NCBI RefSeq assembly: GCF_014650335.1
Contig: NZ_BMUT01000006.1
Span: forward strand, 1 to 64,000
Direction: 5' to 3'
Length of the DNA: 64,000 nucleotides
Source: Streptomyces hiroshimensis
GTDB taxonomy: Bacteria; Actinomycetota; Actinomycetes; Streptomycetales; Streptomycetaceae
Shown: piece by piece, positions 25,017 through 33,997 of the stretch
Layout of the letters: each line of letters opens with the position of its first letter
Numbering within the stretch: the first letter of the stretch is position 1
The notes under the pieces: model-generated
The model's input: the letters and a program-made list of their open reading frames with translations, nothing else
The model's database searches: none
Told to the model about the DNA's origin: nothing
Position numbers and translations under genes: made by a program

Positions 25017-25796
25017 TTATCCGAACCGGCCCGAGATGTAGTCCTCCGTCGCCTGGACCGACGGGTTGGAGAAGATGCGCGCCGTCTCGTCGATCTCGAC
25101 CAGCTTGCCCGGCTGGCCCACGCCCGCCAGGTTGAAGAACGCCGTGCGGTCGGAGACGCGGGCCGCCTGCTGCATGTTGTGCGTGACGATCACGATCGTG
25201 AAGCGCTCCTTCAGCTCCCCGATCAGATCCTCGATCGCCAGCGTCGAGATCGGGTCGAGCGCCGAGCAGGGCTCGTCCATCAGCAGGACCTGCGGCTCGA
25301 CCGCGATCGCCCGGGCTATGCACAGCCGCTGCTGCTGGCCGCCGGAGAGGCCCGCTCCCGGCTTGTTCAGCCGGTCCTTGACCTCCTTCCAGAGGTTCGC
25401 GCCCTTGAGGGACTTCTCGACCACGCCGTCCAGCTCGGACTTGCGGATGCGCCCGCCGTTGAGCCGGATGCCCGCGGCCACGTTCTCGTAGATGGACATG
25501 GTCGGGAAGGGGTTCGGCCGCTGGAAGACCATGCCGACCGTGCGGCGCACGGAGACCGGGTCGACGCCGGCGCCGTAGAGGTTCTCGTCGTCCAGCATCA
25601 CCTTGCCCTCGACGCGGCCGCCGGGGGTGACCTCGTGCATGCGGTTCAGCGTGCGCAGGAAGGTGGACTTGCCGCAGCCGGAGGGGCCGATGAAGGCCGT
25701 CACGGAGCGGGGCTCGACGGTCATCGAGATGTCGTCGATGGCCTTGTGGGCGCCGTAGTACGCGGAGAGGCCGCTGACGTCGATTCGCTTGGCCAT
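25017..25796 (-). CDS. pstB: phosphate ABC transporter ATPase PstB
   Basis: A 259-residue ABC ATPase. Walker A is GPSGCGKST, the signature is LSGGQQQRL, Walker B is VLLMDEPCSALDP, and the H-loop is VTHNMQQA. PstB hallmarks include FQRPNPFPTMSIYENV. It powers high-affinity phosphate uptake. The ATG at 25796 is the usual PstB start. It is the last gene of pstSCAB, 31 bp after pstA. Confidence 0.96.
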   Translation of the reverse strand: MAKRIDVSGLSAYYGAHKAIDDISMTVEPRSVTAFIGPSGCGKSTFLRTLNRMHEVTPGGRVEGKVMLDDENLYGAGVDPVSVRRTVGMVFQRPNPFPTMSIYENVAAGIRLNGGRIRKSELDGVVEKSLKGANLWKEVKDRLNKPGAGLSGGQQQRLCIARAIAVEPQVLLMDEPCSALDPISTLAIEDLIGELKERFTIVIVTHNMQQAARVSDRTAFFNLAGVGQPGKLVEIDETARIFSNPSVQATEDYISGRFG

Positions 25797-25827
25797 GGGG
25801 ATCACTACTTCTTTCGGGAGAACCGCG

Positions 25828-26913
25828 TCAGCGGCCGGTCTTGGGGGCCTTCCAGCGGGCGATGCCGCGGGCCACCAGGTTGAGGATCATGACGAAGGCG
25901 ATGAGGACGAGCGCCGCCGCCCAGGCGCGGTCGTAGCTGGCGTCGTTGCCGGCCGCCCACTGCTCGTAGATGTAGTACGGCAGGGAGGACTGGGCGCCTT
26001 CGAAGGGGTTGTTGTTGATCACCTGGGAGCCGAAGACCAGGAGGACGATCGGGGCGGACTCGCCGGCGATACGGGCGATGGCCAGCGTGACGCCGGTGGC
26101 GATGCCGCCGATCGCCGTGGGCAGCACGACCTTGAGGATCGTGCGCCACTTGGGCACGCCCAGCGCCAGCGAGGCCTCGCGCAGCTCGTTGGGGACGAGC
26201 TTGAGCATCTCCTCGGTCGAGCGGACCACGACCGGCATCATCAGGATCGCCAGGGCCATCGACCCGGCGAAGCCGGAGTAGCCGAAGTCGAGCATGAGGA
26301 TCCAGAAGCTCAGGATGAACAGGCCCGCGACGATCGACGGGATGCCCGTCATGACGTCCACGAAGAACGTGACGGCCTTGGCCAGCCGGCCCCGGCCGTA
26401 CTCGACCAGGTAGATCGCCGTCAGCAGGCCGACGGGGGCCGCGATGGCGGTGGCGATGCCGACCTGCTCCAGGGTGCCGATGATCGCGTGGTAGACGCCG
26501 CCACCGGGCTGGATGGTGAGGACACCGGCCATGGAGTGGGAGAGGAAGTTGCCGTCGAGGACCTTCGCGCCGCGGGCGACGGTCTCCCAGACCAGGGAGA
26601 CCAGCGGCACGACGGCGAGCAGGAAGCAGACCCAGACGAGGCTGGTGGCGAGGCGGTCCTTGGCCTGCCGGCGGCCCTCGACGCGGGCCGCGAGCGCGTA
26701 CATCACGACGACGAAGAGGCCGCCGGCTATCAGGCCCCACTGGATCCGGCTGCTCAGCGCGGCGCCCAGGCCGATGCCGCAGCCCGCGGCGATCGTGCCG
26801 GCGGCGACGGCGGCCGGGGTCCAGCGCGGCAGGCGCGGCTGGTGCAGGGAGACGGGGCGCGGCTGCGGCGCGCTGTCGGCGACCAGGGGCTTGTCGATGG
26901 TCACGTCGCTCAT
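25828..26913 (-). CDS. pstA: phosphate ABC transporter permease PstA
   Basis: A 361-residue permease with a long N-terminal cytoplasmic and membrane extension typical of actinobacterial PstA. The permease loop reads EEMLKLVPNELREASLALGVPKW. Its ATG overlaps the pstC stop by four bases (ATGA), so the two permeases are translationally coupled. Confidence 0.96.
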   Translation of the reverse strand: MSDVTIDKPLVADSAPQPRPVSLHQPRLPRWTPAAVAAGTIAAGCGIGLGAALSSRIQWGLIAGGLFVVVMYALAARVEGRRQAKDRLATSLVWVCFLLAVVPLVSLVWETVARGAKVLDGNFLSHSMAGVLTIQPGGGVYHAIIGTLEQVGIATAIAAPVGLLTAIYLVEYGRGRLAKAVTFFVDVMTGIPSIVAGLFILSFWILMLDFGYSGFAGSMALAILMMPVVVRSTEEMLKLVPNELREASLALGVPKWRTILKVVLPTAIGGIATGVTLAIARIAGESAPIVLLVFGSQVINNNPFEGAQSSLPYYIYEQWAAGNDASYDRAWAAALVLIAFVMILNLVARGIARWKAPKTGR

Positions 26914-27884
26914 TCCGAGTACTCCTTGCGACGCGCGATGATCAGCCGGGCCGCGCCGTTGACCAGCAGGGTCAGGACGAAGAGGACGAGGCCGGAGGCG
27001 ATCAGGGCGTCCTTGCCGATGTCACCGGACTCCTTGAAGCTGCTCGCGATGTTCTGCGCGAACGTTCCGCCGCCCGGGTCCAGCAGGCTCTTGCCGATGA
27101 GGAAGCTGGGGGAGAGGACGGTCGCGACGGCCATCGTCTCGCCGAGGGCGCGGCCGAGGCCCAGCATCGAGGCGCTGATGACTCCGGAGCGGCCGAAGGG
27201 GAGGACGGACATCCGGATGACTTCCCAGCGGGTGGCGCCGAGCGCGAGCGCGGCCTCCTCGTGCATCTTCGGGGCCTGCAGGAAGACCTCGCGGCTGACG
27301 CTGGTGACGATCGGCAGGATCATGATCGCCAGCAGGATGCCGATGGTGAACAGGGAGCGGGCTGCGCCGTCGTGGTACGCGAAGATGCCCGTCCAGCCGA
27401 GGTAGTCGTTCATCCAGCTGTAGAGGCCGCCCAGGTGCGGCACCAGGAAGAGGGCGCCCCACAGGCCGTAGACGATGGACGGCACGGCGGCGAGCAGGTC
27501 GATGACGTACGCGAGCGGGGCGGCGAGCCGGCGCGGGGCGTAGTGCGAGATGAAGAGCGCGACGCCGATGGCGACCGGCACCGCGATGACCATCGCGATC
27601 AGCGAGCTGACGACCGTGCCGAAGGCCAGGACGGCGATGCCGAAGACCGGCGGCGTGCCGTTGGCGCCCCACTCGAAGGTGGTGAAGAAGTTGCCTTCGT
27701 TGTGGGAGAGGGCGTTGGTGGCCCGGACGGCGAGGAAGGCCGCGATGGCGGCCATGATCACCAGAAGCAGGAGGCCGGAGCCGCGGGAGAGGGCGAGGAA
27801 GATGCGGTCGCCCGGGCGGGAGACCGTCTTCGTGCCCGTCTTCGCCGGTGGGCTGCTGTCGGCGGTGGAGCTGGTTATGTCCAT
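26910..27884 (-). CDS. pstC: phosphate ABC transporter permease PstC
   Basis: A 324-residue permease. The binding-protein-dependent transport motif reads MHEEAALALGATRWEVIRMSVLPFG. About six membrane segments are seen, the first at residues 34-54. The ATG at 27884 is preceded by GGAGAAAT. A 16-bp perfect hairpin separates it from pstS, which probably lowers its expression relative to pstS. Confidence 0.96.
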   Translation of the reverse strand: MDITSSTADSSPPAKTGTKTVSRPGDRIFLALSRGSGLLLLVIMAAIAAFLAVRATNALSHNEGNFFTTFEWGANGTPPVFGIAVLAFGTVVSSLIAMVIAVPVAIGVALFISHYAPRRLAAPLAYVIDLLAAVPSIVYGLWGALFLVPHLGGLYSWMNDYLGWTGIFAYHDGAARSLFTIGILLAIMILPIVTSVSREVFLQAPKMHEEAALALGATRWEVIRMSVLPFGRSGVISASMLGLGRALGETMAVATVLSPSFLIGKSLLDPGGGTFAQNIASSFKESGDIGKDALIASGLVLFVLTLLVNGAARLIIARRKEYSE

Positions 27885-27954
27885 GGGGATTTCTCCGGTC
27901 TGCGGAGTCGCCTCCCGGCGGGGGATGCGGCTCCTGGCGGCGGTGCACCGGATG

Positions 27955-27990
27955 GTGTGACGGGGGTCCGTCGCCGGACCCCCGTCACAC
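27955..27990 (-). terminator. pstS-pstC intercistronic hairpin
   Basis: A perfect 16-bp stem (GTGTGACGGGGGTCCG with its complement) and a four-base loop lie six bases after the pstS stop. There is no U-tract. It may act as a partial terminator or protect the pstS mRNA from 3' decay, giving excess binding protein over permease. Confidence 0.8.
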
Positions 27991-27996
27991 ACGGGT

Positions 27997-29127
27997 TCAG
28001 GAGAGGCTTGCGACGGTCTCGCGGACCTTCGTGGCGATCTCGGCGGGGAGCGGGGCGTAGCCCATGTCCTTGAGGACCGACTGGCCGTCCGCGCTCGCGA
28101 CGTAGGTCAGGAAGGACTTGACCGCCGGGAGGGTCTCCGCCTTGTTGCCCTGGTCGCCGACGATCTCGTACGTCACCAGGGTGATCGGGTAGGCGCCCTC
28201 GGCCTTGGTGGTGTAGTTGAGCTTGAGGGCGAGGTCCTTGCCGGAGCCTGCGATCTTCGCCTCGGCGATGGCCTTGGAGGCGTTGTCGGAGGTGGCCTCG
28301 ACCGGGGCGGAGGCGCCGGTGTTGAGCTTCACCGTCTTGATCGAGTTGGCCGTGGCGTAGGACAGCTCGAAGTAGGAGATCGCGCCGTCGGTCTGCTTGA
28401 CCTGCGAGGAGACACCGGCGGAGCCGTCGGCCGCCTGGCCGCCCTTGGCCTTCCAGGCCTTGGCGGGCTCGTACGGCCAGGACTTGTCGGCGGCGGCCTT
28501 GAGGTACTTGGTGAAGTTGTCCGTGGTGCCCGACTCGTCGGAGCGGTGGAACGCCTGGATCTTGAGGTCCGGGAGCTTGGCGTCGGGGTTGAGCTTCTTG
28601 ATCGCCTCGTCGTTCCACTTCTCGATCTTCGAGTCGAAGATCTTGGCGAGGGTGTCGGCGTCCAGGACGAGGTTGTCCACGCCGGGGACCTTGTAGCCGA
28701 CCGCGATCGGGCCGCCGAGCATGGGCAGGTTGATGCCCTGACCGCCCTTGACGACCTGCTTGGACTTGGCGACCTCCTCCGGCTTGAGCGCCGAGTCGGA
28801 GCCCGCGAAGGCCGTCTTGCCCTGCAGGAACTCCTGGATGCCCGCGCCCGAACCGGTGGGCTTGTAGTTGATCTGGATGTCCTTGCAGGCCGCCGTGAAG
28901 TTCTTGACCCACAGGTCCATGGCGTTCTTCTGCGCGGACGAGCCCGAGGCCAGGAGCTGGCCCTTGCCGTCGCACTTGATGTTGCCGGCGGCCTTGGTGG
29001 AGCCGCCACCGGTGGAACCACCACCGCTGTTGTCGTCGGAGCCGCACGCCGTGAGGGCCAGGGCGCCGGAGACGGCGATGGCGCCGAGAGCGACGGCGCG
29101 GAGCCGGTTCTTGCGCTGAAGCTTCAC
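27997..29127 (-). CDS. pstS: phosphate-binding lipoprotein PstS
   Basis: A 376-residue lipoprotein. The signal peptide ends in lipobox LTACGSD (Cys near 28). Phosphate-binding motifs such as ASGSSAQKNAMDLW, GSGAGIQEF and HRSDESGTTDNF are present. It captures phosphate outside the membrane for PstC/PstA. The GTG start follows GGAAGGAA. A PHO box lies about 120 bp upstream, so PhoP should induce it under phosphate limitation. Confidence 0.97.
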   Translation of the reverse strand: MKLQRKNRLRAVALGAIAVSGALALTACGSDDNSGGGSTGGGSTKAAGNIKCDGKGQLLASGSSAQKNAMDLWVKNFTAACKDIQINYKPTGSGAGIQEFLQGKTAFAGSDSALKPEEVAKSKQVVKGGQGINLPMLGGPIAVGYKVPGVDNLVLDADTLAKIFDSKIEKWNDEAIKKLNPDAKLPDLKIQAFHRSDESGTTDNFTKYLKAAADKSWPYEPAKAWKAKGGQAADGSAGVSSQVKQTDGAISYFELSYATANSIKTVKLNTGASAPVEATSDNASKAIAEAKIAGSGKDLALKLNYTTKAEGAYPITLVTYEIVGDQGNKAETLPAVKSFLTYVASADGQSVLKDMGYAPLPAEIATKVRETVASLS

Positions 29128-29215
29128 TTTCGGGTGTTCCTTCCGGGAGCCGCCGCTGGGGCGGCGTGCGAGAGGTGACCGGCGCGGACGTTTCTGCCCG
29201 CACCCTCTATCGGTG

Positions 29216-29270
29216 AAATTAGGCAGATCAGGTGAAGCGGTCGATGGGGCAGAGTGAACGGAGGGTGAAC
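29216..29270 (-). promoter_or_regulatory. PHO box and promoter of pstSCAB
   Basis: On the reverse strand, direct repeat units of 11 bases read GTTCACCCTCC (29260-29270) and GTTCACTCTGC (29249-29259). A further in-phase unit, CTTCACCTGAT, lies at 29227-29237. These match the Streptomyces PhoP-binding repeat. A TAATTT -10-like hexamer (29216-29221) follows the last unit, so the PHO box replaces the -35. The rest of the gap up to 29603 shows only a duplicated 11-mer. Confidence 0.88.
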
Positions 29271-29430
29271 CTCACCCATCAGGGTGGTGGCGCCCGAAGG
29301 GATCTTGAAACGGGCCGGAGAGGGGTCCGGCGGTGGGTCGGCGGAGGCCCGGGGGAGACCCGGGCGGAGCGCGGAGCGAGGGATTCCGGCCGCCGCCGCG
29401 GACGATGTGGCTGGTCCGGTGCCCGTCTCC

Positions 29431-29452
29431 CGTCGATCTTCCGTCGATCTTC
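29431..29452. repeat. 11-bp tandem duplication
   Basis: CGTCGATCTTC is exactly duplicated in the intergenic region upstream of the NlpC/P60 gene. The 11-base period suits a regulator binding one face of DNA, but the sequence does not match a PHO box. Confidence 0.85.
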
Positions 29453-29603
29453 CGTGAGTGTGACGCAGATCTCTGTCGGTTTGCGGAAGGTCATGGCAGC
29501 ATCCCTTCCTCGCGTGACGGTATGTCAGACGTGGGGGCGGTAGCCGCGGAGGTGGCCAGTGGGGCAGGACGGCTGGAGTGCGGGCACGGAGAACACTGGG
29601 AGC

Positions 29604-30677
29604 ATGGCGGGCGGCAGGGGTGAGGGCTGCGGAGGCAGGCGCATGATCTCGGTGACCGCATTGATATGCGTACTGGCGGTGGCCGGGGTGGTGGCCACCA
29701 TGCCCGGCACGGCCTATGCGGAACCGAAGCCGCCGCGCACTCTGGAGGACGTCCACAAGGAGGTCGAGGGCCTTTACCGCCAGGCGGAGGCCGCCACGGA
29801 CGCCTACAACGCGGCCGACGAGGCCCAGCGCCTCCAGGAGAAGTCGATCACCGAGATCGCGAAGTCCGCGGCCGAGGCTCAGGAGCGGATGAACCGCCTC
29901 AAGAACCAGGCCGGCTCCCTGGCCCGGGCCCAGTACCGCGACGGCACCCTGCCGCCCCAGGTCCGGCTCCTCCTCTCCGGCTCCCCCGAGAGCTTCTTCG
30001 ACGGCGTGGCCCTCACCCACAAGGGGCAGGCCGCCACGCGCGGGCTGATCACCGAGGTCGCCGCGGTCCAGAAGACCCTCGACGGCTACGCCAAGGCCGC
30101 CGGCGAGCGCTGGAAGACCCTCGACGGCGAGCGCCGCAAGAAGGAGGGCGCGAAGAAGCAGATCGAGGCGAAGCTCGCGGCCGCCAAGGAGGTGGAGTCG
30201 AAGCTGGAGGAGAAGGAGAAGGAGCGGCTGAAGCTGCTGGAGGAGGAGCGGGCCCGGCAGGCCCAGCAGAAGTGGCTCGCCTCGGACGCGGTCAAGGGCG
30301 CCGCCCTCAAGGGCTCGGGCGCGGCGACGGCCGAGGGCAAGCGCGCGGTCGACTTCGCCACGGCACAGATCGGCAAGAACTACGTCTGGGGTGCCGAGGG
30401 GCCGGACACGTACGACTGCTCCGGGCTGACCCTCAAGGCGTGGGCGGCCGCCGGCCGCGCCATCCCGCGCACCTCGCAGGACCAGTGGCGGCAGCTGCCG
30501 AAGGTGGACCTCAAGGACATGCGGCCCGGCGACCTGATCATCTACTTCGGCGACGCGAGCCACGTGGGGATGTACGTGGGGGACGGCGCGATCGTGCACG
30601 CACCGCGGCCGGGCCGGCAGGTGACGATCGCGGGGGCGGGGTCGATGCCGGTGCTGGGGGTCGTACGGCCCGGATAG
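29604..30677 (+). CDS. secreted NlpC/P60 cell-wall endopeptidase with coiled coil
   Basis: A 357-residue exported peptidase. The signal peptide is followed by a long Lys/Glu/Ala coiled coil (about residues 45-240), as in RipA/SCO-type hydrolases, and a C-terminal C40 domain. The catalytic Cys is in TYDCSGLTLKAW and His in ASHVGMYVG. It cleaves peptidoglycan stem peptides. The ATG at 29604 gives a basic signal-peptide start; the ATG at 29643 has a better ribosome site (GGAGG) but no positive n-region. The PHO box region lies upstream on the other strand. Confidence 0.9.
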   Translation: MAGGRGEGCGGRRMISVTALICVLAVAGVVATMPGTAYAEPKPPRTLEDVHKEVEGLYRQAEAATDAYNAADEAQRLQEKSITEIAKSAAEAQERMNRLKNQAGSLARAQYRDGTLPPQVRLLLSGSPESFFDGVALTHKGQAATRGLITEVAAVQKTLDGYAKAAGERWKTLDGERRKKEGAKKQIEAKLAAAKEVESKLEEKEKERLKLLEEERARQAQQKWLASDAVKGAALKGSGAATAEGKRAVDFATAQIGKNYVWGAEGPDTYDCSGLTLKAWAAAGRAIPRTSQDQWRQLPKVDLKDMRPGDLIIYFGDASHVGMYVGDGAIVHAPRPGRQVTIAGAGSMPVLGVVRPG

Positions 30678-30988
30678 CGCGCCCGGGGTGGTGCGGCCCG
30701 GGCGGCCCGGGCGGGGCGGCTCCGGGCGTACGGGGCGGGCCCGCGCGCGTGTGACGCGCGTCGCACCGGGTGACCCCCGCCGGGGTGATGTTTGTCATCG
30801 CGCGTTTCTCCCCGCACGCGCCAAATGCCGCCCTGGCTGGGGCATATGACAGCGGCGAGTGGCTCCGCTCCATTCCGTTCGACCATGCCCTGCCGCTATG
30901 GTCGCGTTCGGCACCCGCCCGTCGGCGGGTCGCCGTGCCTCAGGGGGGTGGGGGCACCCCCGGCGGTCGCCGGGGGAGGAAGGAAACC

Positions 30989-32353
30989 GTGACCATGTCC
31001 GTACCCGCGCCGAGGGCCGCGGAGCCCGCTGCCGCACCGGCGGCCGACGCCGGGCTGACCCTCCTGGTGATCGAAGGCGACCCCGCCGGGCCGCTGTCGA
31101 TGCCGGACATCACCGAGATGTCGGGCGTCACGGGCAAGCCGGTCCGTATCCGTACCGCCCGCAACCTCACCGAGGCCGAGCGGCTCCTCACCGACGACGT
31201 CCACTGCATCCTCCTCGACCTCGCGGACGCCGGCGTCGGTGCCGGCGCCGGTGCCGGATCCGGCGAGGCCGCGGGCACCGCCGGCGGCCCCGGCAGCGGG
31301 CCCGGCCGCCCCGACGAGCTGGACACCCTGCGCCGGGTGCTGCAGCTCGCCCCGCACCACGCCGTGCTCGCCCTGACCGCCGAGGCCGACACCGACCGGG
31401 CCGCCGAGGCCGTACGCGTCGGCGCCCAGGACTACCTCTCCCGCGACGAGCTCGACGGGCCCGTCCTCAGCCGGGCCATCCGCTACGCCGTCGAGCGCAA
31501 GCGCGCCGACCTCGCCCAGCGGCAGCTCACCGAGTCCCGGCTGCGCGCCCAGGAGAACGCCCGCCTGGAGCGCGGCCTGCTGCCCACCCCGCTGCTCGCC
31601 GGCTCCGGCCTGCGCTTCGCCGCCCGCTACCGGCCCGGCCGCAGCCGCGCCCTGCTCGGCGGCGACTTCTACGACATGGTCCGCACGCCCGACGGCACCG
31701 TCCACGCGATGATCGGCGACGTCAGCGGCCACGGCCCCGACGAGGCCGCCCTCGGCGTCGAACTGCGCATCGCCTGGCGGGCGCTGACCTTCGCCGGGCT
31801 CTGCGGCGACGAACTCCTCGCCACCCTCCAGCAGGTCCTGGAGCACGAGCGCGCGGACGACGAGACCTTCGCGACGCTGTGCGCCGTCGACATATCGGCG
31901 GACGGGCGCCGCGCGGGCCTCAGCCTCGCCGGCCACCCCGCCCCGCTGCTCGTACGCCCCGGCGCGGCGCCGCACCTGCTGCCCCAGGAGGACGGCGGCC
32001 CGGCGCTCGGCCTGCTCCGGCGCGCCCGCTGGCCGCGCCGCCAGGTCGAACTCGGCGGCCTGTGGAGCCTGCTGATGTACACCGACGGCCTGATCGAGGG
32101 CCGGATCGGGGCCGGGGCGCGGCGCCTGGGCCAGGAGGGCATGGTCGAACTGATCGGCCGCCGCCTCGCGGAGGGGCTGCGCGGCGAGGAGCTCCTGGAC
32201 GCGGCGGTCGCCGAGGTGCAGGACCTCAACGGCGGCGAGCTGACCGACGACCTCGCGGTGCTGCTGCTCGACCGGGGCGCCCGGGCTCCTGCGGAGGACG
32301 ACCGGCCCCACTGGCCGGCGGGGCGGACGGCCGGACCGCCCGTACGGACGTAG
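30989..32353 (+). CDS. receiver domain-PP2C (SpoIIE/RsbU-type) phosphatase
   Basis: A 454-residue cytoplasmic protein. An N-terminal response-regulator-like receiver (about residues 20-170) carries a possible phospho-Asp in CILLDLADAG and is interrupted by a Gly/Ala-rich insert of about 30 residues. A coiled linker (RKRADLAQRQLTESRLRAQENARLERGLLP) leads to a PP2C/SpoIIE domain with LGGDFYDM, GDVSGHG and LTDDLAVLLL. These enzymes dephosphorylate anti-sigma antagonists. The GTG at 30989 has AGGAAGGAAA upstream. The 311-bp upstream gap is hairpin-rich but holds no gene. Confidence 0.9.
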   Translation: MTMSVPAPRAAEPAAAPAADAGLTLLVIEGDPAGPLSMPDITEMSGVTGKPVRIRTARNLTEAERLLTDDVHCILLDLADAGVGAGAGAGSGEAAGTAGGPGSGPGRPDELDTLRRVLQLAPHHAVLALTAEADTDRAAEAVRVGAQDYLSRDELDGPVLSRAIRYAVERKRADLAQRQLTESRLRAQENARLERGLLPTPLLAGSGLRFAARYRPGRSRALLGGDFYDMVRTPDGTVHAMIGDVSGHGPDEAALGVELRIAWRALTFAGLCGDELLATLQQVLEHERADDETFATLCAVDISADGRRAGLSLAGHPAPLLVRPGAAPHLLPQEDGGPALGLLRRARWPRRQVELGGLWSLLMYTDGLIEGRIGAGARRLGQEGMVELIGRRLAEGLRGEELLDAAVAEVQDLNGGELTDDLAVLLLDRGARAPAEDDRPHWPAGRTAGPPVRT

Positions 32354-32413
32354 CCGCCGTGCAGATGTAACCGCTGTACGGACGCATCCGCGTACGGACG
32401 TGAGCGCTGCGCG

Positions 32414-32770
32414 TCAGCGGCGGCCGTTGTACGGCCCGTAGGGGCCGTCGGAGCTGGAGCCGCCGCCGCGGCGGCGCGGGCCGCGGCCGCCCGAGACCTG
32501 CTTGAGCGCCGGCCGGACGTCCACGATGTAGACGATCGTGGCGACCAGGCCGAGGACCGGCAGGAAGCTCATGATCCCCATGAACAGGTTCACGGCGACG
32601 GCGACGCCGAGGATGATCAGCCAGAACGGCTTGGACTGCTTGTCCGCGGCGCGGTAGGCGTCCTCGCGGTGGACGGCGGCGTTGACGAACGCGAACAGGC
32701 TGAAGACGAGCAGGCCGATCGACACCCAGTACATGGCCTCGCCGAAGGCTTGCAGAAGCACGTCGCTCAC
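32414..32770 (-). CDS. DUF2516 family membrane protein
   Basis: A 118-residue protein with two or three hydrophobic segments and the DUF2516 motif NAAVHREDAYRAADKQSKPFW. The C-terminus is Arg/Gly-rich. The GTG at 32770 is chosen because an in-frame GTG at 32830 would lie inside a terminator hairpin. Function is unknown. Confidence 0.85.
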   Translation of the reverse strand: MSDVLLQAFGEAMYWVSIGLLVFSLFAFVNAAVHREDAYRAADKQSKPFWLIILGVAVAVNLFMGIMSFLPVLGLVATIVYIVDVRPALKQVSGGRGPRRRGGGSSSDGPYGPYNGRR

Positions 32771-32818
32771 CTTGCCCGTCTCGTTCGGTCCGTCCTGTCC
32801 GCCACCGTACCCGGAGAA

Positions 32819-32849
32819 CGGCCCGGGCACGCGAAATGTGCCCGGGCCG
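32819..32849 (-). terminator. terminator of the XRE-HBHA operon
   Basis: A perfect 12-bp stem (CGGCCCGGGCAC with its complement) and a seven-base loop lie 18 bp past the stop of the HBHA-like gene, followed on the reverse strand by TTCTCC. Confidence 0.88.
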
Positions 32850-32867
32850 TACGAGAGCTGCGCCCGC

Positions 32868-33470
32868 CTACTCGCCGGTCTTCTTCGCGGCGGCCGTCTT
32901 CTTGGCCGGGGCCTTGCGGGCGGCGGCGGGCTTGTCGCCTGCGTCCGAGGCCTCGGCGGGCTTGTCGCCGGCCGTCTTGTCCTCGGCGCCCTTGTCCTCG
33001 GCGGTCTTCCCGGCCGCCGGCTCGGCGGCCTTCGCCTCCGTCTCCGGCTCGATGGCCACGGCGATGTCCTGGAACTCGTCGGCGGCGTCGCCGCGCCACT
33101 GCTTCACGGCCGTACGGCCGCGCTCGGCCAGCTTCTCGAACTGCTCACCGGCCGCCGCCGCGTACCCGACGGCCTGCCCGACGCCCTTGAGCGCCAGGTC
33201 CTGCGCGGTCTGCCCCAGGTTCTTCACATCGCTGTCGAGCGACCCGACGATCTCGGTGAACTTCGCGGTCAGGGTGGCCTGGGCCTCCTTGGCCTGCCGC
33301 GTCACCCGCTCCTGCACGGCCTTCGGGTCGGTCTTCTTCAGCTGCTCAAGGCGCTCGGGGGCGTCGGTGATCAGCTGCCCGATCTTCTCGGCGGTGAGGT
33401 CCGCGGCACCGGCGGCGGCGTAGGCCGTGTCGGTCGCGGCGTTGCGGATGTCCTGCGTGGTGATGGCCAT
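32868..33470 (-). CDS. heparin-binding hemagglutinin-like helical protein
   Basis: A 200-residue protein with an extended amphipathic coiled-coil body (about residues 10-135), then a low-complexity Ala/Asp/Glu region and a Lys/Ala-rich tail (APAKKTAAAKKTGE). This layout is that of mycobacterial HBHA, an adhesin whose Lys-rich tail binds sulfated glycans. No signal peptide is seen. In Streptomyces the role is unknown. It starts 17 bp after the XRE gene and is probably cotranscribed with it. Confidence 0.82.
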   Translation of the reverse strand: MAITTQDIRNAATDTAYAAAGAADLTAEKIGQLITDAPERLEQLKKTDPKAVQERVTRQAKEAQATLTAKFTEIVGSLDSDVKNLGQTAQDLALKGVGQAVGYAAAAGEQFEKLAERGRTAVKQWRGDAADEFQDIAVAIEPETEAKAAEPAAGKTAEDKGAEDKTAGDKPAEASDAGDKPAAARKAPAKKTAAAKKTGE

Positions 33471-33487
33471 GGCGATGGTCTCCCGGA

Positions 33488-33865
33488 TCAGCTGGAAGGT
33501 TTGCTGGCGTCGTCCGTCGCGAGCCCGTTCTCCTTGCGGAAGGACTCGTAGATCTGGAGCAGCACCTGCTTCTGCTGCTCGTTGATCGAGGGGTCGGCGA
33601 GGATCACACTGCGGACCTCCGCCTCGTCCCGGTCCCGCTCGTCGAGGATCCCGGCCTGTACGTACAAGGTCTCGGCGGAGATCCGCAGCGCCTTGGCGAG
33701 CTGCTGCAGGATCTCGGCGCTCGGCTTGCGCAGGCCGCGCTCGATCTGGCTGAGATACGGGTTGGACACTCCGGCGGCATCGGCGAGCTGCCGCAAGGTG
33801 AGCTGCGCATTGCGCCGCTGCTCGCGCAGATACTCGCCGAGATTGCCGACGTTGAGTGATGCCAT
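33488..33865 (-). CDS. XRE-family helix-turn-helix regulator
   Basis: A 125-residue regulator. The HTH_3 domain (about residues 7-65) reads LTLRQLADAAGVSNPYLSQIERG. The C-terminal region is acidic and helical. The ATG at 33865 precedes the domain directly. A 30-bp palindrome lies 25 bp upstream of the start, so autoregulation of the XRE-HBHA operon is likely. I recall SCO4198 as the likely counterpart. Confidence 0.88.
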   Translation of the reverse strand: MASLNVGNLGEYLREQRRNAQLTLRQLADAAGVSNPYLSQIERGLRKPSAEILQQLAKALRISAETLYVQAGILDERDRDEAEVRSVILADPSINEQQKQVLLQIYESFRKENGLATDDASKPSS

Positions 33866-33890
33866 GCGTCCCAGGCTGCCGCACGCTGCT

Positions 33891-33920
33891 AACTTTTGCA
33901 AGCAGGTGCTTGCAAAAGTT
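33891..33920. promoter_or_regulatory. 30-bp palindromic operator of the XRE-HBHA operon
   Basis: AACTTTTGCAAGCA and its exact complement flank a two-base centre (33905-33906). The arms are AT-rich for this genome and overlap the expected promoter, 25 bp before the regulator start. A TTGCAA on the reverse strand could double as the -35. Confidence 0.85.
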
Positions 33921-33997
33921 TGAGCGCGGGCAGCGTCACGGTGGCGCGGTCCCTTGCGGGCCGCCCGCAGCGGTCCGGACCGTCGGAGGTCCGGGCC

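Noticed and set aside
29279..29494. 71-residue reverse ORF upstream of pstS
   Set aside because: Arg/Pro-rich shadow composition, overlaps promoter DNA and has no clear ribosome site.
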